Shown here piece after piece: positions 6,015 to 10,859 of a stretch of 10,859 nucleotides of DNA. Numbering within the stretch: the first letter of the stretch is position 1; every line of letters starts with the position of its first letter. The notes beneath the pieces are model-generated. The model was given only the letters and a program-made list of their open reading frames with translations. It was not told the DNA's origin and made no database searches. This DNA is from Candidatus Saccharibacteria bacterium UBA1235 (lineage in GTDB: Bacteria; Patescibacteriota; Saccharimonadia; Saccharimonadales; Saccharimonadaceae), in the NCBI GenBank assembly GCA_002309075.1, contig DBWP01000016.1:212-11070 (forward strand), in the 5' to 3' direction. Both the position numbers and the translations under genes were made by a program.

Positions 6015-6641
6015 TTACTTCTCCCCCTTATAGATCCAAACTTTCACGCCGACGATACCAGCAATTGTTGGTGCGTGATGACAGTAAAAGTCGATATCCG
6101 CTCTTAAAGTATGTAGAGGCACTGAACCTTCGATGAACTTTTCACGGCGGCTCATTTCAGCACCGTTCAAACGTCCAGCAACTTCGATTCTAACACCTTT
6201 TGCGCCCGCATTCATTGTAGACTGAAGAGCCATTTTGACTGCACGGCGGAAATTCATACGCTTGCCAAGTTGAAAACCAATGTTTTCAGCAACAAGTTTA
6301 GCGTTTAATTCTGGCTTCTTAACCTCTTCGACGTTAATACGAATTGGTCCAGAAACGATCTTCTCAAGTTCTTTCTTGAGTTCATTGATGCCAGCACCTT
6401 GTTTTCCGATTACTGCGCCAGCTTTTGCTGTCAAAATCGTAATCGTGGTAAGATTTGCGGAGCGTTCAATGTTGATTCGTGCGATTGTTGGACGAGATTT
6501 GAATCGATTCTCGATGGTCTCACGAATCTTTACATCTTCCACTAGCCAATGACGAAAGTCGCTTTTCTTGGTAAACCATTTCGACGACCAATCTTTGGAT
6601 AGCTGGAGACGGTAAGAGATGGGATTAACCTTCTGACCCAT
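6015..6641 (-). CDS. rpsC: Small-subunit ribosomal protein S3 (uS3)
   Basis: The 208-aa product has the N-terminal MGQKVNPISYRL motif, a type II KH domain with VIGKQGAGI (77-85) and a C-terminal domain containing GRLNGAEMSRREKFIEGSVPLHTLRADIDF. S3 lines the mRNA entry tunnel and contributes to helicase activity. It ends soon after VWIYKGEK, lacking the extra ~25-residue tail of E. coli S3. The start is one base after the rplV stop, with AAGGAG inside the Lys-rich end of rplV. Confidence 0.97.
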   Translation of the reverse strand: MGQKVNPISYRLQLSKDWSSKWFTKKSDFRHWLVEDVKIRETIENRFKSRPTIARINIERSANLTTITILTAKAGAVIGKQGAGINELKKELEKIVSGPIRINVEEVKKPELNAKLVAENIGFQLGKRMNFRRAVKMALQSTMNAGAKGVRIEVAGRLNGAEMSRREKFIEGSVPLHTLRADIDFYCHHAPTIAGIVGVKVWIYKGEK

Positions 6642-6642
6642 A

Positions 6643-7062
6643 TTACTTTTTCTCCTTCTTCGCTGCAGGTTTTTCAGCTTTTTCAGCTGGTTTCTCAGCG
6701 ACCTTCTTTACTTTTTCTTCGCCTGCGACCTCGACGAATATATTGCTTGAAATCTTTTCAAATGGAAGTGCGCGACCACGAGAAGCCGGTACATATCGGC
6801 GCATGCGTGTTCCGCTCGTCACAAAAATTCGAGAAATTCGAATCGTTTTTGGATCGATCGATTTACCAGAATTATTCAAAAGATTTGCATTTGCTGATTC
6901 AATTGCCTTACGAACTGCTTTTGCAGCACGGCGAGGCGTGTTTTCAAGAATGACTACAGCGTCAGAAACATATCGATCGCGAACAAGTGCCGCTACGATA
7001 TTAGTCTTGCGTGGCTGAGAATCAATTCCTTTTTCATATGCGTGTGCGAAAATAGTAGCCAT
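6643..7062 (-). CDS. rplV: Large-subunit ribosomal protein L22 (uL22) with Lys/Ala tail
   Basis: L22 lines the peptide exit tunnel with its beta-hairpin. Family features are QPRKTNIVAALVRDRYVSDAVVILENTPRRAAKAVRKAIESANANL and the hairpin region SGTRMRRYVPASRGRALPFEK. At 139 aa it is longer than the usual ~110; the extra ~27 residues form a repetitive Glu/Lys/Pro/Ala tail (KPAEKAEKPAAKKEKK). That tail also encodes the Shine-Dalgarno of rpsC. The gene starts three bases after the rpsS stop. Confidence 0.96.
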   Translation of the reverse strand: MATIFAHAYEKGIDSQPRKTNIVAALVRDRYVSDAVVILENTPRRAAKAVRKAIESANANLLNNSGKSIDPKTIRISRIFVTSGTRMRRYVPASRGRALPFEKISSNIFVEVAGEEKVKKVAEKPAEKAEKPAAKKEKK

Positions 7063-7065
7063 AGT

Positions 7066-7359
7066 TTATGCCTTTCCTTTCGCCGCCGCAGCTTCAGCAG
7101 CTTTCTTGCCGCCGTGGCGTCTAAATTTACGAGTTGGTGCAAATTCACCAAGCTTATGACCCACCATGTTTTCTGAAATAAACACTGGTACGTGAACTCT
7201 GCCGTTATGAACAGCGATTGTTCGGCCAACCATCTCTGGAGAGATTGTCGATTGACGTGCCCAGGTTTTGATCACGGTGCGATCTTCGCTGGAAAGTGCG
7301 GCAACTTTCTTCGCGAGTTTGTAGTCTACAAATAGACCTTTCTTAAGACTCCGAGACAT
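7066..7359 (-). CDS. rpsS: Small-subunit ribosomal protein S19 (uS19)
   Basis: The 97-aa protein shows [67 protein letters not shown] sequence, all standard for S19 in the 30S head near the A-site finger. A short Ala/Lys tail ([11 protein letters not shown]) follows the core. The ATG overlaps the rplB stop by one base (TAATG), with GGAAAGAGG just upstream in the rplB end. Confidence 0.97.
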   Translation of the reverse strand: MSRSLKKGLFVDYKLAKKVAALSSEDRTVIKTWARQSTISPEMVGRTIAVHNGRVHVPVFISENMVGHKLGEFAPTRKFRRHGGKKAAEAAAAKGKA

Positions 7360-8192
7360 TATTTCCTCTTTCCTTCGTGGCGACTGCGCACGATCATTTT
7401 ATTAGTTTTCTTATTATGGCGAGTTCTGTAGCCAAGTGTTAATTGGCCCCAAGGCGTACGAGGCGCCTTACCCGAACCGTGACGACCACCGTCACCACCA
7501 CCGTGTGGGTGATCCGTTGCGTTCATTACAACACCACGTACAGTTGGGCGAATACCCTTACGGCGACGACGACCAGCCGCACCGATCTTTACGTTTTGAT
7601 GCTGTAAGTTCGAAACTGTACCAATTGAAGCTTCGCAAGCCGCGAGAACTTTGCGCACTTCGCCAGATGGCATACGAAGAGTAGCATAGCCATTCTCTTT
7701 TGCCATAAGTTGTGCTTGTGCGCCAGCTGCACGCACCATTTGTGCGCCACGGCCCGGCGTTAGTTCAACTGCATAAACAAATGTACCAACTGGGATATTT
7801 TCAAGTGCTAAACGGTTAGAGTTTTCAATCTCAACTTCGCCAGTCTTGAAAGTTGTACCCTTGGTCATCTTGGTATCAGCGAGCACATAATAATAAGTGC
7901 CATTCTGATCTTTAACACGCGCAATTCGCGCAGAACGATTTGGATCGTATTCGATTTCCTCTACCGTCAAAGTTAAACCTTTTGGTAGATTGTAAGTCAT
8001 AATACGATAATGGCGTTTTACACCACCACCGCGATGACGTACGGTAATACGTCCCTGGTTATTCTTACCCGCTTGTTGCTTTTTAGCACGAAGCAAAGAC
8101 TTCATTGGCTTATTGGTCGTAATCTGATCATAATCCTCAGTCGTCTTTTGCCTTTGTGCTGGCGTAATCGGGCGATAAGCCTTAATTCCCAT
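7359..8192 (-). CDS. rplB: Large-subunit ribosomal protein L2 (uL2)
   Basis: The 277-aa product is a full-length L2, essential for subunit association and peptidyl-transferase centre formation. It shows the N-terminal [25 protein letters not shown], the SH3-like [26 protein letters not shown] segment and [18 protein letters not shown]. The peptidyl-transferase-proximal loop DHPHGGG (227-233) is intact. It is preceded by MNAT where MNPV is usual, a mild substitution. The ATG overlaps the rplW stop by one base. Confidence 0.98.
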   Translation of the reverse strand: MGIKAYRPITPAQRQKTTEDYDQITTNKPMKSLLRAKKQQAGKNNQGRITVRHRGGGVKRHYRIMTYNLPKGLTLTVEEIEYDPNRSARIARVKDQNGTYYYVLADTKMTKGTTFKTGEVEIENSNRLALENIPVGTFVYAVELTPGRGAQMVRAAGAQAQLMAKENGYATLRMPSGEVRKVLAACEASIGTVSNLQHQNVKIGAAGRRRRKGIRPTVRGVVMNATDHPHGGGDGGRHGSGKAPRTPWGQLTLGYRTRHNKKTNKMIVRSRHEGKRK

Positions 8193-8548
8193 TACTTATT
8201 CTCCTTCCCTGCATTCTTGTCCGCCTTAGCTTTTTCAGCTTTAGCTTCCTTTGCGCTGGTTTTAGCTTCTGGCTCTTCGAAAACTTTAATCGAGTTGCCT
8301 TCTTTCAATGTTACATATGCAAATTTCTTATCTTGGCGATGAGTAATTCCAGGATAAGCATGCTTACCCTTAGAAAACTTCGTCTTTTTGCCGTTTCGAA
8401 TCAAAGTTCGAACGTCAGTAACCGTTACGTTAAATTTCTCTTCAACTGCTTTTGCAATTTCTTGCTTCGAAGCCTTTAAAGAAACTGGAAAAACGTAAGT
8501 TCTCTTCGTCTGTTCAAGATAAGTTTTTTCTGTTGCTCTAGGTTCCAT
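8192..8548 (-). CDS. rplW: Large-subunit ribosomal protein L23 (uL23) with charged tail
   Basis: L23 sits at the tunnel exit and docks trigger factor and SRP. The N-terminal PRATEKTYLEQTKRTYVFPVSLKASKQEIAKAVEEKFNVTVTDVRTL segment and the loop GKKTKFSKGKHAYPGITHRQDKKFAYVTL identify it. A Lys/Ala/Glu tail follows from about residue 92 to 118, beyond the usual end. That tail carries the rplB Shine-Dalgarno (AAGGAG). One-base overlaps with rplD and rplB bracket the gene. Confidence 0.96.
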   Translation of the reverse strand: MEPRATEKTYLEQTKRTYVFPVSLKASKQEIAKAVEEKFNVTVTDVRTLIRNGKKTKFSKGKHAYPGITHRQDKKFAYVTLKEGNSIKVFEEPEAKTSAKEAKAEKAKADKNAGKENK

Positions 8549-9144
8549 TACTTATCTCCTTTCAACCATTCAGTCGTACCTTTAAGGCCAGCTTCTGAAA
8601 ATACGATTGCATCCGCATTCATAATGTCGAAAACATTAAGATAAGTCGAACGTACCAATTTTACATTAGAAAGATTATTAGTTGAGCGAAGTACTTCTGG
8701 AGTCTTTTCTGCAACTACAGCAAGCACGTTCTTGCCTTCAAGCTTCAAATCTTTCAAAATCTTTTCTGCATCTTTTGTCTTACCAGAAACTTTAGCGTCA
8801 GCTGGCAAAACGACGATTGCCTTATCAGCATTCTTGATCGACAAAGCTTGACGTACTGCAAGAAGCTTTGAAGATTTCGCAATTTTCTTAGTGAAGTTTT
8901 CTTCACCAGTGCGACCAAATGCTACACCACCATGGCGCCAAATTGGGTTTCTCGTCGAACCGAAACGTGCTCGACCAGTTCCTTTTTGCTTCCATGGCTT
9001 CTTGCCACCACCGCGAACTTCGCCACGCTTCAAAGTTTTTGCGTGTGAAGAACGAGAGTTTGCAAGATATGCGTCATAAGCGAGCTTGATAAGTTCGTGG
9101 TTTTCAACAGAAAGACCGAAAATATCTTTATCTAAAGTAGCCAT
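8548..9144 (-). CDS. rplD: Large-subunit ribosomal protein L4 (uL4)
   Basis: The 198-aa protein has the extended tunnel loop VRGGGKKPWKQKGTGRAR (43-60) with NPIWRHGGVAFG following, then a Rossmann-like C-terminal domain (KAIVVLPAD, KNVLAVVAEKTPEV, YLNVFDIMNADAIVFSEAGL). L4 is a tunnel protein and, in E. coli, the repressor of its own S10 operon by binding the leader. This is relevant because a structured leader precedes rplC here. It starts one base after the rplC stop, with GGAGAGGAG encoded by the acidic L3 tail. Confidence 0.97.
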   Translation of the reverse strand: MATLDKDIFGLSVENHELIKLAYDAYLANSRSSHAKTLKRGEVRGGGKKPWKQKGTGRARFGSTRNPIWRHGGVAFGRTGEENFTKKIAKSSKLLAVRQALSIKNADKAIVVLPADAKVSGKTKDAEKILKDLKLEGKNVLAVVAEKTPEVLRSTNNLSNVKLVRSTYLNVFDIMNADAIVFSEAGLKGTTEWLKGDK

Positions 9145-9145
9145 A

Positions 9146-9766
9146 TTACTCCTCTCCCTCCACGCTTACGATTCCTTTTTTCGGACCAGGCACTGCGCCT
9201 TTAAGACCAATCAAATTGTTTGCCGCATCAATATATGCTACGACTAAATTCTTAACTGTCACAGTGTCATGTCCCATGCGGCCTGGCATCTTTTTACCCT
9301 TGAAAACTTTTTGTGGGTACATAGAACCGATTGAACCGACTCTACGAATGTTGCCTTTAAAACCGTGGGTGTTGCGTGATTCTTCAAAGTTCCAGCGCTT
9401 AATTGTACCAGCAAAACCTTTACCCTTAGAGGTTCCAGTAACTGCAACTTTGTCACCTAACTTGAAACTTTCGACCGTGAGGTTATCCCCAAGCTTCATT
9501 TCCGCTGGAATTTCAGAAACCCGAAATTCTTTTAGGACTTTAGGATTTATATTTTCCCCAGCCTTCTTTACGTGGCCGGAAACCGACTTGCTCAGATTCT
9601 TACCCTGACCATAACCCAATTGCACAGCATTATAACCATCAGTTTCGACGGTCTTTATCTGAGTCACTGTGCACGGGCCGGCTTGTAGAATTGTGACAGG
9701 AGTCACAACACCGTTCTCGCCGATGATCTGAGTCATACCAATCTTGGTGCCGAGAATGACTTGCAT
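9146..9766 (-). CDS. rplC: Large-subunit ribosomal protein L3 (uL3), first gene of the run
   Basis: The 206-aa product begins MQVILGTKIGMTQI and contains GTSKGKGFAGTIKRWNF (111-127) and the peptidyl-transferase-proximal loop GSIGSMYPQKVFKGKKM (144-160) with GRMG. L3 is an assembly initiator of the 50S subunit. AAGGAAAGG lies 6-7 bases before the ATG. It is the first gene after a promoter and ~140-nt leader. In most bacteria rpsJ (S10) precedes it; here no ribosomal gene lies upstream in the window. Confidence 0.97.
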   Translation of the reverse strand: MQVILGTKIGMTQIIGENGVVTPVTILQAGPCTVTQIKTVETDGYNAVQLGYGQGKNLSKSVSGHVKKAGENINPKVLKEFRVSEIPAEMKLGDNLTVESFKLGDKVAVTGTSKGKGFAGTIKRWNFEESRNTHGFKGNIRRVGSIGSMYPQKVFKGKKMPGRMGHDTVTVKNLVVAYIDAANNLIGLKGAVPGPKKGIVSVEGEE

Positions 9767-9905
9767 TCTATTCCTTTCCTTTAGTTTTTACTTCCCGCAG
9801 TTTTACCTCTGTACAACAGGTAAAACTACACTCTTAAAACTAGACTTTTAAGCCGGTTTCCGTTACATTTAAAAACTAACAGACCTAACTTTATGTCTAG
9901 CTCTT
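9767..9905 (-). promoter_or_regulatory. Structured 5' leader of the rplC ribosomal transcript
   Basis: The predicted leader of about 140 nt holds no ORF but several perfect complementarities. A long-range stem pairs TAAAAACTAA (9870-9879) with TTAGTTTTTA (9781-9790), directly beside the Shine-Dalgarno. It encloses a 7-bp hairpin (9833-9839 with 9846-9852) and a 10-bp hairpin (9799-9808 with 9818-9827). The 6-nt loop of the first hairpin (9840-9845) is complementary to 9895-9900 near the 5' end, allowing a pseudoknot. No U-rich terminator follows either hairpin, which favours translational control over attenuation. Autoregulation by an encoded protein such as L4 or L3 is inferred, by analogy with E. 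coli S10 leader control. Confidence 0.6.
9799..9827 (-). repeat. 10-bp inverted repeat in the rplC leader
   Basis: AGTTTTACCT (9799-9808) and AGGTAAAACT (9818-9827) are perfect inverted arms around the 9-nt loop CTGTACAAC. This is the strongest local hairpin of the leader. It is not followed by a U run, so it is not an intrinsic terminator. Confidence 0.75.
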
Positions 9906-9911
9906 ACTCCC

Positions 9912-9940
9912 ATTATAGCACACTTTTCTCTTTTTTTCAA
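9912..9940 (-). promoter_or_regulatory. Sigma70-type promoter for the rplC-rpsH run
   Basis: Minus-strand -35 TTGAAA (9935-9940), 17-bp spacer and consensus -10 TATAAT (9912-9917) with extended TGC. Transcription would begin near 9905. The 15 nt AAAGTGTGCTATAAT are identical to the kinase promoter. It lies in the 220-bp gap between the surface-protein gene and rplC. Confidence 0.82.
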
Positions 9941-9986
9941 GAGTTTTAGCAGGGTTTTATGAAGGAAAAACGTAATCTAAGTTGTT

Positions 9987-10859
9987 CTATGAGCCGTAGA
10001 AAATACAACGGATAGGATAACCATAGTTCTTAACACCCATTCCTGCGGAAATTCCCCAACTATTTTTTTTATATTGTAAAAGGTACTGCGTACTCTTACT
10101 CATGGCATCGGCCAACCACCAATATCCAACTTCTCCTTTTTCACCGCTAGAATACCCCGAAAGGACCGGATTTTTACTAGGGCTAGATGTGTATATAAAA
10201 TTTTCTGCATCTGTTTGGGTTGGAAGCCTCCAACCTTTGGGGCAAATATCTACAGTGGCATTTTGTTTCATTGAACTATTACATATGGTTCCAGCAGATG
10301 CAGCGCAATAGTTATAATATGTGCCATAAATATCGTCATAATAAGTGCTCCCGGGCTCTGTATAGGTTCTTATATTTCCATCTATAGAAACATCTTCGCC
10401 AGTGAAGTTAGAACCCGCTGCGGAGACAGTACCCACAATTTTTAGGTTATCTGTCATCCAATAAGTACCGTTAATATTCGTGATCTGATATTTATTATTA
10501 TCACGAGAATCTTTAAGCGTTGTTGTATTGCCATCGCTTGGCATAAGTGATGCGAGAGTTGATACAGAAATATTTTGCATAACTGGCGTCGGGTCCGGGT
10601 TCGCCGTCGCAGTAAAGTTAATCGTCGTCTGGTAAGAACCTGGAGCTTGGGCAGCGTTTACTCTGGAACCAAACGAAAGATAGGTCGGATCACCATTTGT
10701 GACCGAGCTATTCTTATTCAAATTTATCGTAGATGGAACCGGGATATAATTCGTAGCCTCTTGAGTCGTAGTATTATTTTTAATCTTAAAACCCCAGGAA
10801 TTTACCGTAAAATCACAAGTTGCAGCAGTCTCAGCCGAACAAGTATAACCGCCAGCTTT
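9987..10859 (-). CDS. Putative secreted/surface protein with C-terminal FISUMP-like domain, 5' end outside window
   Basis: The reading frame is open from the right edge to the TAG at 9987, giving 290 visible residues. A TTG at 10721 is only an internal codon, because 46 sense codons precede it in frame. The upstream part is Thr/Asn/Ser-rich with a beta-sandwich-like stretch (VNSWGFKI, then PGSYQTTINFTATANPDP), as in bacterial surface proteins. From about residue 125, WMTDNLK, VDICPKGWRLPT and the final GYPIRCI match the FISUMP (Fib_succ_major) pattern, whose function is unknown. Several cysteines suggest disulfides and export (inference). No sorting signal or membrane segment is seen at the C-terminus; a signal peptide would be off-window. 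No clear terminator separates it from the rplC promoter. Confidence 0.75.
   Translation of the reverse strand, partial: KAGGYTCSAETAATCDFTVNSWGFKIKNNTTTQEATNYIPVPSTINLNKNSSVTNGDPTYLSFGSRVNAAQAPGSYQTTINFTATANPDPTPVMQNISVSTLASLMPSDGNTTTLKDSRDNNKYQITNINGTYWMTDNLKIVGTVSAAGSNFTGEDVSIDGNIRTYTEPGSTYYDDIYGTYYNYCAASAGTICNSSMKQNATVDICPKGWRLPTQTDAENFIYTSSPSKNPVLSGYSSGEKGEVGYWWLADAMSKSTQYLLQYKKNSWGISAGMGVKNYGYPIRCIFYGS

Noticed and set aside
9941..9986. Terminator between the surface-protein gene and the rplC promoter
   Set aside because: AAAAC-type direct repeats are present, but no stable stem followed by a U run was found.
10719..10721. TTG as the start of the FISUMP-like protein
   Set aside because: The frame is open for 46 further codons to the window edge and the sequence there continues the same Thr/Asn-rich style, so the TTG is an internal Leu codon.

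Overview
The window looks like a piece of a Candidate Phyla Radiation genome, most likely Candidatus Saccharibacteria (TM7). Four things point there: a long zinc-free uS14, no rpmC (L29) between rplP and rpsQ, lysine/alanine-rich tails on several ribosomal proteins, and a surface protein ending in a FISUMP-like (Fibrobacter succinogenes major paralogous) domain. The genetic code appears standard, because galE ends at TGA exactly where the family usually ends. The lineage call is made from sequence character alone and is moderately confident.

Layout from right to left, the direction in which most genes are transcribed. At 9987-10859 is the C-terminal part of a large putative surface protein that runs off the right edge. 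At 9767-9940 is a strong promoter and a ~140-nt structured leader. At 3358-9766 is a compact run of 14 ribosomal protein genes: L3-L4-L23-L2-S19-L22-S3-L16-S17-L14-L24-L5-S14-S8. All but the last junction are a 1-nt overlap or a 1-3 nt gap. This is the S10-spc order without rpsJ before L3 and without rpmC after rplP.

The run ends at a rho-independent terminator at 3306-3337. The next spc gene, rplF (L6), appears only at the left edge (1-62). The 3.3 kb between holds an envelope-polysaccharide cassette. Two genes are co-directional: a Wzz-type chain-length regulator fused to a BY-family tyrosine kinase, overlapping a CpsB/YwqE-type PHP phosphatase. A UDP-glucose 4-epimerase gene (galE) runs the opposite way and is divergent from rplF. 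The cassette has its own promoter, and rplF has another, so the split is transcriptionally accommodated.

Three minus-strand promoters (before rplC, the kinase and rplF) share the string GTGCTATAAT with 17-bp spacers. The galE promoter sits so close to its ATG that a leaderless or nearly leaderless mRNA is likely. The most interesting points are the cassette inside the spc cluster, the multi-helix leader before rplC, the symmetric divergent promoter region between rplF and galE, and the missing rpmC and rpsJ.
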